A DNA stretch of 64,000 nt from Sympetrum striolatum (GCA_947579665.1 OX388346.1:88104615-88168614); one strand, 5' to 3'; shown: positions 10,490-22,215, counted from the first letter of the stretch. Translations and numbers: made by a program. Notes: a model not told the origin generated them from the letters alone.

Positions 10490-10770
10490 GACAAAATAGG
10501 AGAGGAGTAGGGGACTTCTTGATAGGACGGCAAGGAAGGTGGGCCTCGAGACCGGCACGGAAGCCATGAAGGTCTGCCACGAACTCTTATAAATCTTGAA
10601 TGACCTGCGATGATGTATTTTTATATTTTGCAATGATGAAGTATTGATATTACTGAAGATTATTTATTAGTTGTTATTGATTCTATGTTTGATTGATGAA
10701 TTGTGATGTGTACTGACACCAGACTTTCGTCTGCGGCGAAATTTGTAAATAAATAATGTTTAAAAGAAAA
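10490..10770 (+). other. Candidate 3' terminal exon or retroelement 3' end
   Basis: A good acceptor (TATAACTTTTCAG, ending at 10490) is followed by a GC-rich ~100-bp stretch open in one frame and ending ...VGLETGTEAMKVCHELL-stop near 10590. An AT-rich region follows with two AATAAA signals (10749 and 10771). This could be the last exon and 3' UTR of an unidentified gene, or the 3' end of a retrotransposed copy. The peptide is not recognised. Confidence 0.25.
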
Positions 10771-11444
10771 TAAACATGGTGTTTCTGCTTACAACGAAGT
10801 GGACCCTTATCAGGTTATGCTGTCTTGAAACATTCTTTGTAAGAATACTCTTTTTCGTCCATTTGTAAGAACCTTGACCGGGAGTTATCTCCTCGCGCAT
10901 TGCGTCATTTAAAAAAAGCTATTTCGCTCCCAAAGGCCCAATAAGAATGATTCATAGCGATCAGAGAAAATAGGCATTTCGCTGCGTACTTCCTTGTCTA
11001 TGTTAAGAGATATTAGCATTTCGGAGAGAGATTTATCACCGGAATAGCTTGATGAATTGCATAAGACTTCGAGTGACCTTGTTTTATCTCTAAAGATCTT
11101 TCCGGAAAAACTTACACCATTAGTAAAGGTACTATTTTAGGATTAACATTATTCAGTTATCGAGGAAGTTTTAAATACATGAACTACTTAACCAGAGATT
11201 TTCAACAGAAAATTGATAAAAAATCAATTAAAGTATCGAATGAAAATACATAAAGAAATTGATTTCGGTCGTATCCATTAAAGTAAAATTCATGTCTTAA
11301 GTCTTAAAATATTCACAAAATTTCAGTGAGTACGTACGAAAGCTCCAGCAAAATGAGATAGAAAACATTTATATCACAATACTCATCAATGTGTGATATT
11401 GAACAAAAGTATCTTGCACATCATACGTGCTTCATGAGAATATA
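10771..11444. other. Intergenic, no feature recognised
   Basis: AT-rich; no gene, inverted repeat or retroelement motif seen. Confidence 0.55.
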
Positions 11445-12989
11445 TTAGGTTGTTAAAATAAAAAGGTACGAATGACACTGTGGGTATAGTGGAATTCTTA
11501 ATCCAAATTAAACACCAGTGGCCAGTCACAACTATCCCGCTGTTTTCCGAGCAGACGGATTCCAAGGTTCCAGAATTCCTGTGGCTGTGACAAGTCTTTT
11601 ACTGATTGATTGTGTGTTCCGCCCAATTCCGTACATGGATTCCCTGTTCCCAGAATAAGAGCCAGTCCTTTACTGTGTCCTTTAGTTTGTCATCCGAGTC
11701 CCTTTGGGATGTTTTTTAAGCGGAACATACAGGTGGAAGTCGTAGGATGACATTTCTGGGCTGTAGGGAGGATGCTCCTTCTTGAACTAGTCCAGTACAC
11801 TTTGTGTGACCCTGAAAATGTGTGGACGCGCGTTATGGAGGAGCAGTGGGCTTGTCTTACACGCAGTCTCAACCTAATACGGCCACTATCTGGCGATGAA
11901 TATCAACTGGTTTAACGCCTTCCGCAGTCAAAAATCTGATCATCGTCGAATTTTGCAATGTGAACGCGTTAGTGTTCACGCGAACATGTTGATTACACTT
12001 CATTATGAGTGTATTGGGAAAAGGTAGTCTAAACTCAAAAGAAATCGCGTGCAAATCATTAGTTAGGGCAATATTGGAATATGACGCAACGGTTTGGGAT
12101 CCGCAAGCAATAGGACTTATTTAAGAAATTGAGATGGTACAGAGAACAGCCGCACGATATGTTAAAAATAACTTCAAAAGATCTGCAAGCGTAACAGAAA
12201 TGCTAGTAAAGCTACGTTGGGAAACTTTGGAAAACAGAAGGAAAATTTACAGGTTAAGAAGCTAATACAACGCTTATTCATGCAAGACAGCATGGGCATT
12301 GTATTAAGAGAAGAATTAAAAACCCCGCTTATTTAAGCAGGAAAGATCATAGTTATAAAATTGAACCTCCCTCTCAAAGGATTAATATTGCTAAATTCTT
12401 CTTCCTTAATAAAACGATAGATTACTGGAACGCTCTCCCTACAGGTTTATTTGAGCCATTTCCTTCCCAAGTGCGTACCTTCAAGGCGAAGTTAAATAAA
12501 TTGTAATAGCTGTTAATTTAATTCTGTTGATGTTTTCTTTTAATGGTACGGGATAATATTTGTACATTTTGCATTATGTATGTGTCTTGACTTCTGTCGG
12601 AGGGAGGTTTTCAGAGGGGTTTCCCTCCCTCCAAATGACTGACAGGTATAGTGTTTACCACTCAATTTATATTTATATAACTAATATTGATTGACTATGT
12701 ACGACTGTATGGACGTATGCTTGTATTATATGTAATGTCCAACCACTGCTACCAGATTTATAATCTACCTGTAGTGTTCATGTAATAATAATAATGTCCT
12801 TATATGCGCTGCACCGTCAATCGGATGGAACTCACAATCAATCAGTGAAGGACTTGTCACAGCCAAAGGAATTCTGGGAATCCTTGGGCTCGTGAAATAG
12901 TTGTGCTCAGGCCTCTGGTGTTTATTATGGATTAAGACTTCAATTATACCCACAGTGTCATTTCGTAACTTTTCATTTGAACATCCTAA
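11445..12989 (-). mobile_element. Mariner-family transposon, internally deleted, split by a LINE
   Basis: Terminal inverted repeats of ~44 bp (left TTAGGTTGTT..., right inverse TTAGGATGTT..., both continuing to GACACTGTGGGTATA) are bounded by a TA dinucleotide on each side (11443-11444, 12990-12991). Minus-strand coding remnants include an N-terminal HTH segment (MIRFLTAEGVKPVDIHRQ, ~11950-11890) and, after a deletion, a C-terminal segment with a PPYSPEMSSYDFHLY-like block carrying the third catalytic aspartate (~11770). Frameshifts and stops interrupt both. The LINE at 12058-12796 separates the 5' end from the HTH part. About 805 bp of mariner remain of a usual ~1.3 kb. Inactive. Confidence 0.85.
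12058..12796 (+). pseudogene. LINE 3' end inserted in mariner
   Basis: Plus-strand translation with stops and frameshifts gives the conserved C-terminus of CR1/Jockey/L2-type LINEs. LEYDATVWDPQ comes first (12072-12104), then EMVQRTAARYVKNNF, then SVTEMLVKLRWETLENRR (12187-12240), and finally a YWNALPTGLFEPF...FKAKLNKL end with stop near 12505. A 3' UTR of ~290 bp follows, with a GGAGGGAGGTT / CCTCCCTCC hairpin (12599-12635), ending in an AAT microsatellite at about 12785-12796. It is 5'-truncated, and it is younger than the mariner it interrupts. Confidence 0.85.
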
Positions 12990-12991
12990 TA

Positions 12992-13320
12992 CATGTACCT
13001 AGATTTCAATTTTTCTCAAAATTTTCAATAATGCCCGGATTTTAATAATTCTTAAATCATTTTTTAACGCTAATTTAGCGTAAATGAATCAATATTTGGT
13101 TAAATTGAGAGAATCTAGGATTTTTACCGGAATTTCAAATTTTAAAAGAAGTATTTTATATATTTCCTTGCACTTGAATTTAAATTTATCTAAGCGCGTG
13201 TACTAAAAGGCATATGATAATTATGCAATAGTAACTTATGCACAAAATAAGAACAAATCAATCATTGTTACCAATTATTATCTAAATTATAGTGAAGACA
13301 CAGAGTTATAAGCTTTCCGC
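12992..13320. other. AT-rich, no feature
   Basis: Nothing recognised between the mariner and the next SINE. Confidence 0.55.
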
Positions 13321-13500
13321 GATAGGAAGGCGTTACTTTGCGCACAAGGGCGTGCACCAAGGAAAAAGCCTGACGAGACCAGGAATCGAACCCGGGATCT
13401 TCTTCCCTCTGTTAGTTGGCTAAACCAGTCTCTCTGATCGATCCCGGGTTCAATTCCCGGTCCCGTCACACTTTTTTCAAGTCCGCTTTTCCTTGGGATC
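13321..13500. mobile_element. Palindromic tRNA-SINE (inverted dimer), family B
   Basis: Left arm 13357-13399 and right arm 13440-13499 are near-complementary. The left reads GACCAGGAATCGAACCCGGG and the right CCCGGGTTCAATTCCCGGTC. Outside these, CCAAGGAAAAAG... on the left faces ...CTTTTCCTTGG on the right. Two B boxes thus face each other across a 40-bp centre that holds a degenerate A-box region. The leftmost word GCGCACAAGGGCGTGCAC is shared with the copy at 45953. No clean target-site duplication found. Confidence 0.72.
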
Positions 13501-13579
13501 TTTCAACAATAGCTTAAGACATTACAATCAACCGCAAGTATCGACACATGGGCAATATCAGCAAGTCAATAGTCATTCA

Positions 13580-13680
13580 GACAATACTATTTATACCATA
13601 AGTATTATCATAGAGTAACTATATATAAGTAAGTATAGTTATATAGTAAGTATAGTTATTCTATGGTATTATACTGAAAA
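13580..13680. repeat. AT-rich imperfect palindrome with TATAGTTA repeats
   Basis: ATACCATAAGTATTATCATA...GTAACTATA faces TATAGTTATTCTATGGTATTA, with AAGTATAGTTAT repeated in the loop. Could be a decayed foldback element or simple AT-rich sequence. Confidence 0.35.
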
Positions 13681-13891
13681 ATAATAACTGTTAAAACTGA
13701 CCTGATAATAATCATTCATAGAATCTTGTAGATTGTAAACTCATTATCCAATTTGTTCATTTTAAAATGGTAAATAAGATCAAATACGAAATTGACAGTC
13801 AGGTGAAATCGTGTGGATATCCATCATGTAAAATGAAGGAAAGAAAGGCGGCACTTTTCTGCGCGTTTAAGAAAGCGAAGGTGGGAGTTTT

Positions 13892-14287
13892 TACCGTATA
13901 TACTAGTGTAAAAGCAGTGTTTTTCAGCACATTTTTACACTAGAAAAGCCCCCCTAGTCCTCTACTCGAGCAAGGGTCCCGCTTATCTGTTCTCCGGTGG
14001 AAAAAGTCTGCCATAGCAGGAAATCGGCTTGTAAATAATATATTGTTGATCCTCTTTTTCATTCATAGATCTAGTATACTGTTTTTATTTTAAATGAATA
14101 TTCAAAAACCTTTAACCTACTGATGCCTCGATTTTTTAAATATTATTGGTATCAATTTTTATTTTGAAATTTACAAGTAGTTGCTGCATAGTGCAAGCCT
14201 AGGCTTATACTCGAGTCGATTAGTTTTTTTAGATAAAATTAGGTACTTTGGCTAATATTCGGGTAGGCTTATACTCGAGTGTAGGTA
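13892..14287 (+). mobile_element. TIR element of the ACTCGAGTATAAGCC family, copy A
   Basis: The element starts TACCGTATATACTAGTG and ends with the inverse-type terminus GGCTTATACTCGAGTGTAGGTA. A second GGCTTATACTCGAGT lies at 14200-14215. It aligns along its length with the minus-strand element at 49521-50143: shared words GGAAAAAGTCTGCC, GGAAATC.GCTT, TTTAACCTACTGAT and GCTGCATAGTG. Non-coding, MITE-like. Similar words occur in dispersed repeats of other animals, but I cannot name the family with certainty. Confidence 0.65.
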
Positions 14288-15280
14288 CATACATGGTAAT
14301 TACAATTTATATAATGAAATATATTATAATATAATATTTCCATCGGAAATGAAATAGCACCACGCAGAAATCGGATCCGAAAGACCTTTGGCGTACAAAC
14401 GAAGACAAAGTCAAAGTGAGTCGATGAAAATTCGAGGTGAAAAGCTATCATGAAACAATAGCGCTTGATATTCAAGGTCTCATTCATCTGCAAATGGGAA
14501 ATAAGCGTCCGAAAGGTAAGGTTGTTTGGGTCAACGACCAGCACAAATGAAAGAAAATGACGTGGTTTTTGAGTTCCATTGTCGGAGGGTAAAAAAGTAG
14601 CATCCATCTCCTCCACAATGGGAACTCGAAAGAATCTCGAGCATGGATTGGAGTGGAGAATCGAAGAGTGAGCGCTTGAGGAGGATAAGTGGAATGTTGG
14701 GATTTTCATGAAAGGATTTCCAGCTCAGTTAATTTCGCCTACACAACCGACGATTGAATGCCCGAATCACCATGGTAACCAACAGGGTTGCTTCGGATTC
14801 AGGCGGGATTGTATTAAGTATCAGCAAAATACTGTTCGCTAGAATAAAAATCTCGAATGAAAAATAATCGAATATGGGAGAGGAAATAAGTTGTTTGGGG
14901 AATCATCGGAGGTGTTCAAAGAGAGGATTTGGAAACGGTGATGGATGGAATGAGCGAGGTGATGGATGACGGAGGTAAGGACCGTGTACGCTGAGGTATT
15001 GAACGGCGAGATAAAGGGGATTTGATGCAGAGGGCGGCTGCCACGTCAATTAGCGCCGACTAAGACAGGATGAGCCGTTGATAAGATCTCGTTTATCAGT
15101 AGTTACGCAATTCTGAGTAATATGACGAAATGGAAGTATTCCATTTCTATTACGATTTTCTCAAACACGAAACGCGCGAAGAACCCTACAAATTTAGTTT
15201 ATCTATCTTCAATTGGGGAAAATTGTTTTAAGGTTTCCTTCCTTAGGGTAAATATATGGCGGGGTTTTTAATATTTTATT
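14288..15280. other. GC-richer unique island
   Basis: A balanced-composition stretch, open for 146 codons on the minus strand (14269-14709) but without a recognisable domain. It holds ATCACCATGGTAACC at about 14767, close to an RFX X-box. Looks like conserved non-coding rather than coding DNA. Confidence 0.4.
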
Positions 15281-15299
15281 TCCCCCGCAATTAATACTC

Positions 15300-15380
15300 A
15301 CCCCCGCAAGAAGAATCACCTGGCCCGTTGCCTATTTGTAATAGTCCATATGGATACAAATAAAGAATAATTAAAAAAAG
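15300..15380 (+). repeat. Retroelement 3' tail fragment
   Basis: CCTATTTGTAATAG, then CATATGGATACAAATAAAGAATAATT and an A run (15328-15379), resembles the 3' end of LINE/SINE families, with AATAAA and an A-rich tail. Confidence 0.35.
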
Positions 15381-17217
15381 TCACAAAGTTAAAGCTTCCT
15401 TGATTGCTTTCAAATAAAGAATAGCATTACTGCTATTATTATTAAAGAATTTTGGTAGCATATAAATAATACATGCATTATTCGTAATATTCACGTAATA
15501 CTCATATCATAAATAACACTGATTGAGAGCCAATAGTTAAATTGCTTGGCATTTCCCCTAAAAGGGAAGGAAGTCCCTCTGATAACGTACCTTACACAGT
15601 CGTCACAGCGTCAGTAGTAATTTAAACCGGTAAATGACGGTCACTGATGCTACCTACACTTTTCCATCAATAAAAAATGTCCATAAAACCACTTTTCCTT
15701 CAACATAAAATATTTAAATATGAATATATAAATGAAAATAATAAGTAATGCACGAAAAACAGAACAGGTTTACCAATACTAAGTCGAATCGACAATTGCC
15801 TTTTTCTAAAAATTGATGAAGATAAATTTTAAGTAAAATAGTCTCGTATGCCTTCAAGCCTTTTGGCCCATTATGATTTTATATTAAGGAATAACCGTCT
15901 CAAAAAAAGTCTGACGGTAGCGGGAAGGGACTTCTTTCAAGTATTTCCTTGGTATATTTTCTGAGTGCCTTTATGCGCAAAGCTATTTTAACCATTTCCC
16001 TTGTATGATTTTACTATTTCTTAATTATGCTTCTCTGTCACAAATCTCCCAATTGGTAATAGAATGAAATCTGACTGAATCAGTGGTGCTAGAATAAGAG
16101 ATCTCTAATCACTATTTTCCATCTCGCTGGGAAGGAAAGGCACAACTCTTGTCGTATTTATCTCTTGTGTTGAAATTCAGAGGCTGCAGAGGAATGCCTC
16201 GAAATAGTCCAGATAATATGGTTTTCTAATCATGACGTAGGTTTATCAAACTAAGTAATATTGAATCATTGAAATATGACGAAAATCACAAAACAATTAT
16301 CCATAACAAAGGCTGTAATTTTTCAAAGGATGTTCCATCCTGTATGCCCTGGATACAACATCCGGTGGAAAATTCCAGTCTTTGTTATTGACGATGGCTT
16401 TCCACCAAGTCTCGCCTACTGCTATTAATTTAAAAATTGTATGCATCATAATTCCTTTCTGCAATGTGTTAGCTTTTAATGATATATTAATTTCGAGCTT
16501 CTCTTATCAGAAGAATCGCATTTTCTGACTTTGTGAATCACACAGAGTCGAAATGTCTAATTAACATTCCAACGAATATTGCGGATCCTCAGGTAAATGG
16601 TTTACCTCAAATTCGAATTATTATTATTATTTTCTCTACTAAGAATATTTAACAGGGAAAAATAATAAAATTCTCAAATGAAATATGATATCAGACAAAT
16701 CATGAAATACGAGAAATACAAAGTAGGAGCAGCTGAAGACCCAGTTTTTGGTGGTTCTCATTTCTAACTTGCACTAGGCGTTTTCTTCTATCTCATATTT
16801 AATTCCAGCGCCTTGTAACTTCCTACTTTCGGCCATTTACTTTACTTGGCGAATCGCAAGGAATCCAGCAAAGGATTCTAGGATAAGGGTCCACACCCCT
16901 ATTGTATCCTTTTTTGGGGAAGACTTGGTGCGAAATCGTCAGGCCGCGTATTCGCTTGCAGCATATTGCTGCAGCAGCTTGCAGCAAACGAATTTAAACG
17001 CTAAATTACAGAATGGAAAATATTTTATATTTTTAATTGGCGTCTTAGGTGAGATGGAAATTATTAATCTAAAAGTTGTTTGAAATAAAGAATGCTATGT
17101 TGAACGCTTGAATGGAATGCACATACCGTCGTTTGCCAACTTTGCTCTGGGATATGTCGATATGATGGGATATGTCGATCATAATGCATATCATAGCAAA
17201 TCTGTAGATGGAAATTA
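15381..17217. other. AT-rich intergenic
   Basis: No gene seen. Simple repeats: an ATT run near 16619-16632 and GCAGCA/GCTGCAG words at 16955-16990. Confidence 0.5.
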
Positions 17218-17498
17218 GTCGTCGAAAAAACCTTCTGAGTCATTGTATGCACTACTACGTTCAAAAAGTTCCCGAACTTGTTTTTTCCCGCGAAAAAGCC
17301 AAGCAAGAAAAATATAACATTCCGGTGGTAGAAAGGTAGGTATGTGTAGGTAGGTAGGAAGCTGGTAGGTAGCAGTACCCCCAATATGTGGGGTATCTTT
17401 CACCAGAATTTTACATTTCCGCGTTTTCGCGAGAAAAAGCAAGTTCGGGAACTTTTTGAACGTAGTAGTGCATACAATGACTCAGAACTTTTTGAATG
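17218..17498. mobile_element. Long-TIR foldback MITE
   Basis: Left arm 17234-17297 (TTCTGAGTCATTGTATGCAC, ACTACGTTCAAAAAGTTCCC, GAACTTG) and right arm 17427-17487 are inverse complements, with a weaker extension to about 17218 and 17498 flanked by TA. The ~125-bp centre contains a GTAG repeat at 17335-17375. No transposase coding. TA flanks and arm length suggest a Tc1/mariner-type non-autonomous element. Confidence 0.7.
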
Positions 17499-17639
17499 TA
17501 GTACATATATGTACATAACACGACTTTAATATCAAACACTTTGGTCCTCATTCCTAAAAGTAAAATTGTGAAACAAAAATAAAATATCTACAATGTTATC
17601 GTAATAGCAAAAGCAGTTCGGCCATGTTACTATGCAATT

Positions 17640-18130
17640 TATTCACTTTGACTCGAATATAACGACGAAAAACGCCTCTCCGCAAGCACGTCGGCGCAAA
17701 GCACGAATAAAGGGCCGAGTAATAGGGACTCAAAAGGATCGCCGGCGTATAAATTTAAGGTCAAGGTGAGACCTCCGACTTCGCGGTCGAAAAAGGGGTC
17801 AAGAGATAGTCGGACCCCCGCGAAATGTGAAAAAGATACGCATTCTTGCCCTTCATTTCCATTTATAAGTCGAGCATCTCCAAACTTGTAATTCACGAAC
17901 TCCCCCAATTCCGAGCTCCCTGAGTCATCATCCCTCGAGATCCAACGATACCTCACGCCTTCAAATCCGCGCTTCTTCACGTTCAGCACTTTTCTCCGCA
18001 CATCTCTTCCTCTCTCGGATGGGGGCCCTTATCGGCAACGCGAAAGAAAATGTCGTCTGGAATATAGACCTCGGACGCGCCCTTAGCGTAGTATATTTCA
18101 CACGGAGAAACGGTAAGGAAAGAAAAGGTC
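17640..18130. other. GC-rich unique island
   Basis: CpG-containing and stop-poor (120 codons open on minus, 17639-18001), but the translation has no known motif and there are no obvious exon boundaries. Candidate regulatory island. Confidence 0.4.
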
Positions 18131-20990
18131 TAGAAGACCTTGCTTTTTTGGAAGAAGAGCATGACTGTTAATGTAGGAACGGGCCTTAAACTAAAAGGAG
18201 CATGAATCATTCAAAACTAAGCTACGGAATAGGATTTCAACATTCGTGCAAGTTGTTTCGCTGAAAATCTATTAATTAAATATATTTAATTATCAATCTA
18301 ATGAATCAACTTCAAGAACTTCCCCGTCAAGCATGACGGAGCTTAACTTTAAAAACTTTCCCTCTTAATGTAAACCTCTGGTTCCTCTAAGCTAGGTGTC
18401 AATTATTAATCATAATTTAAGATGTTTCTGGCATGTGGTTGGTTTGAGTTTTACAGGATGAATTTTGAATAAATTGAGGACCGTATTTATATTTATTAGC
18501 AATTAACTGCCAATAGGTTGTAAGTCTTGCGACAGTTTTTTTAACCTGCAAATAAACTAGTCTTAAACACAATTAATATACTATATATAACATGTATGAT
18601 GCACAAACAATTCCTATAGAATTATTAAATTCTTACATACATAAAAAATCTCCAGATAAACGTCTCCAGAGGTTTCTACATAACTTCAAAACTTTGAAAA
18701 ATTTATTTTTGAAAGATTTTGTATTTATGATGATGTAAATTTGTTTGATCTAGAAGGAACATTTCCCATTGTTTATAAACACATTTCGTAATGATCTCTT
18801 CATTAAATGGTCAAATTATTTAAGAAAAATTTTAAATATTTAGCTAACTCTCTCATTCACAAAGAAAATACATAAAATCTAATCTAAGTTTCCCAGTAAT
18901 AAGAAGAAATGCAAAGAAATATTTTTTCATACGGAGGGAACTGATAGCGATTAATTCCTCAATGGATTTTTTATAATGAGTTCTTTTGAGCTACTCAGGA
19001 ATTTAATCACGAAATGGGATGCTTACGAATTGATATAAAGGACAATATTGAATAGCATATCTAATTAAAAGCAAGCGAAATGATTTTCAAAGCGAGCGAT
19101 ATTCACGGATATTCCCCATTCCACCAGGATTCCGCAGGGGTACTGTAATCCTCTCGTGGAATATGAAAGCGCATTGAAGTAGACAGGCCTTTGACGATCA
19201 CTTAGGTCCAAGAATAACCAAATTTCCTTCTCCCGCAAACCATTTTCATTCTTTGAGAAGTCGCCTCATTAGATTAAAGAGAACAACTCTTCATTGAGAG
19301 CATGAAAGTTTTTTACGACGTCATTTCCTGCCCAAGGTTGTCGAGAACATGCACCCTTTCCTCTAAACCGAATTCTTGAGCGTTACAGCAAATTTGGTAG
19401 AGTGCAAGTTAAGTAATACGATTTTCGACGAAAAAAAATTTGACCTCATCACGATCGCCGGAGATTCATGAACTCCGAAGAATTTCCTTTGGGCTGACAA
19501 TTTCGTCGAAAAATAATGGTGAGGTAAGACTTCTGTAAGAGATAAGCGGTCACGTGTAAGATTCAGTCGAGGAACACGAGGGAGATATAACATTTTGCCT
19601 GCAGTTTAAAGACTCTTCTTCAAAGAAAATCACAAGCTCCACAGCAAAGAAAGACAGTTGAAGCTCAACCGAATTAAATGAGTACTCCAGAAAATATACA
19701 TATATCATTGTTCACATAAAAGATAGGACGCAATAAATTACATGTAAATCTAGTTCAATGTAAAAACAACTAATGAATTTTCAGAGGAATCCAATATATA
19801 CTGAAAGCACAAATAAAATAAAAACAAATTATGCCTTTAATATACATTTCGCGTTAAGATGAAGCTCCACCAAGTGAAGTGTAAAGTGATTGAATTTAAT
19901 AAGAAAATAACCGGTTTGGTAAATGATTGAGTCCCTTTGTAGATCTAATCACGGTAATGAAGAATTTATGTATAAAAGTATGTATTTTACTTATTTAGAT
20001 GGATCTCTACCACATCCTGAATTCCTAAATTAATAAACCGATAAAACAGCTCCGTAAATTAAATGAAAAAAGTTCTCTTTATTACTGCTTTTTAAGACTC
20101 ATCCTACTACATTCAACGAATTCAATTGAAATTACGGATGCTGAAGTTAAGACAGGGAAAATAAAAAAGATTTGATAACGGCAGTTATGATAATTATATT
20201 TCTTGTGACCTTGGAAACATCTTAAATTCTTTAAGTTATTTCAATAAAAAAAATAATTTCAGCTGAGAAAACACTTGAATAATGTTTTGCGGATTCAAAA
20301 TTTAAAGAGCACCGAATTTCAGGAAAGCTGTTATCAGCCGATATACTCAAAGTAATTATCATAATAATTTGTGGGGTAAAAATCGACAACATTCTTCCAA
20401 ACGATTTTATATAAGGCAAGTACATCTTTGTATGTATATGGATGAGCAGTAGAAAATCGAAATCATATGCCTAAATATTAGACCTACCTTTAGTCATCTT
20501 TTCTCAACGCTTTATCGATTAATTAAATTATATGGAAAATGTTCTATCAGGATTGACATGCCCGTTTTTAAATGGTTAAGACGAATTTAACATTTATAAA
20601 ATATCATTCCAACACTTTATGAGTCCCTCATGTTTTGCATATTATTCTAATAAATAAAATTCTGTTTTCCAAGGCAGGAAATCTCAGAAAAATTCTGATG
20701 GAGGAAGATGCATCCGGGTTATATCTCGAGCCTCTGAATATTCAAGGAGCTTTTTTGAATATTCATTGGGTGATAAACTCGAAGAAGGGCCACGAATAAC
20801 TGAGATTTAAAGCGGGCCAATGTGAGATCCAACCCTGCCTCCTTGAGTGTCATTCCATCAACAGTTTGATGAGACCCTGAAAACTTTATGAAAATTCAAT
20901 TTCCAGCGTTTCCGATAAATTAAAACGATATCTCGGGGAAGGGACGAGGTATTTCGTATTTATCAAGAAATGACATATCTGTTTGTTAAG
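18131..20990. other. AT-rich intergenic
   Basis: No gene or structured repeat recognised. A slightly GC-richer patch at 19100-19600 is stop-poor but not protein-like. Confidence 0.5.
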
Positions 20991-20997
20991 TTTTCAC

Positions 20998-21790
20998 CCC
21001 AAAGGCCGGCTGGAACCTCATTCCCTCTAATATTAGTTAGAAGGAGTAAAGGGGAATGAATAATATCTTGCTAGTGGAATGAGGTAGTTTGACCTTGATT
21101 TCCTCACCATGACAGAATGCTATTAGCGGAGCAGGTCCACGTAAGTGAAGCACAATGACTCCACGAGTAACACTTTTCTCGGTATTCCATAAGGAAAGAC
21201 CTCAATCAATGCCACTTTTCAGCATCACTCACACCTCCGGATCTTATATTTAATCACAGCCATGAACAAAACAGTGATGCATGTGAATGAAAGATACATT
21301 TTCTCAACCCTGAGCCCAAAGACAAATGAAGAGTATTCTACTCGTAAAGACATGACAGTAGGAACACAACAATCAGCAAGCACATGTTAATTAAACTTTT
21401 TTTCCATTTCAATCAGTGTCTGTAAAGTATTCAGCCTTAAGGCCGTTTTGTTCCTTCCCCACTCTGACATAATCTACTAAGAGCTTGCAGAGAGGAATGA
21501 GGTCCACTGGGCAGGATGAGGAGTGACGTGGTTTGCCATCGCTTTTCTCACTGAGTCAGAATGCTATAAGCGGAACATTTCCACGTAAGTAAAGCACAAT
21601 GAGTAACACTTTTCTTGGCATTCCATAAGGAAAAATCTTGATTAGTGCAATTATTCACTCATACCTCGGTAGCTTTCTTTCCATCAGAGCCACGATCAAG
21701 AGTGGGGCAAAAGAAAACGAAAGATACATTTTTCTATATCCTGTAACACATGAAAATAGTCTATCATCAGAGTTTGGTAGCAGGAACTTC
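20998..21790 (+). repeat. Two diverged tandem copies of a ~435-bp repeat
   Basis: The same ordered words occur twice, 435 bp apart. AGAATGCTAT.AGCGGA lies at 21116 and 21551. TCCACGTAAGT.AAGCACAAT, GAGTAACACTTTTCT and ATTCCATAAGGAAA follow in the same order, then GAAAGATACATTTT at 21288 and 21720. The copies are clearly diverged and non-coding. Either a tandem duplication or two insertions of one interspersed family. Confidence 0.75.
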
Positions 21791-22025
21791 AATGAGTGAT
21801 GAATTGAAAAAGATTCCATACCCTGCGAGTCATTCCATTGTTTCTTCCAATGAAAATATAATAATTATAATCTGTGATTAGGAAATCAATTACTGCTTAA
21901 AAATCTAAACATCGCATTTTTTTAAGATAAATTTTTCGTTACTATTTCATTTCGCTCCTTAAAAAAGGTTATTATTATCCAGATAATTCTTTATCAATAT
22001 TTAAGCCAATAAGTATCCGATGCGA
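21791..22025. other. AT-rich, no feature
   Basis: Nothing recognised. Confidence 0.5.
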
Positions 22026-22027
22026 AA

Positions 22028-22215
22028 CATCTACATCTGCATTAATACCCTTTCGGCGTGTGGCAGGGGGTGTAAACACCAGTGGAATCTAAACTACTTC
22101 CTTATTCGGTTATTGTCGCGTATCGTTCGAGGAGAGAATGAATTTTTAAAACGATTCGTCGTAGCATCAATTTCTTATAACTTACGGTCATTATCGGATC
22201 GACCGGAAACCGGAA
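22028..22215 (+). repeat. Insect dispersed repeat (ATCTACATCTGCAT type)
   Basis: ATCTACATCTGCATTAATACC followed by GTGTGTGGCAGGGGGTG-like sequence (22052-22071), then TTATTGTCGCGTATCG and GAATGAATTTTTAAAACGA, follows the order of a repeat I recall as widespread in insect genomes. The copy is diverged and carries no ORF of its own. Confidence 0.6.

Noticed and set aside
14269..14709. 146-codon open frame on minus strand
   Set aside because: No recognisable motif, it runs into the MITE terminus at its end, and there is no splice or Kozak support.
17639..18001. 120-codon open frame on minus strand
   Set aside because: Lies in a CpG-rich island with no domain and no flanking exon signals.
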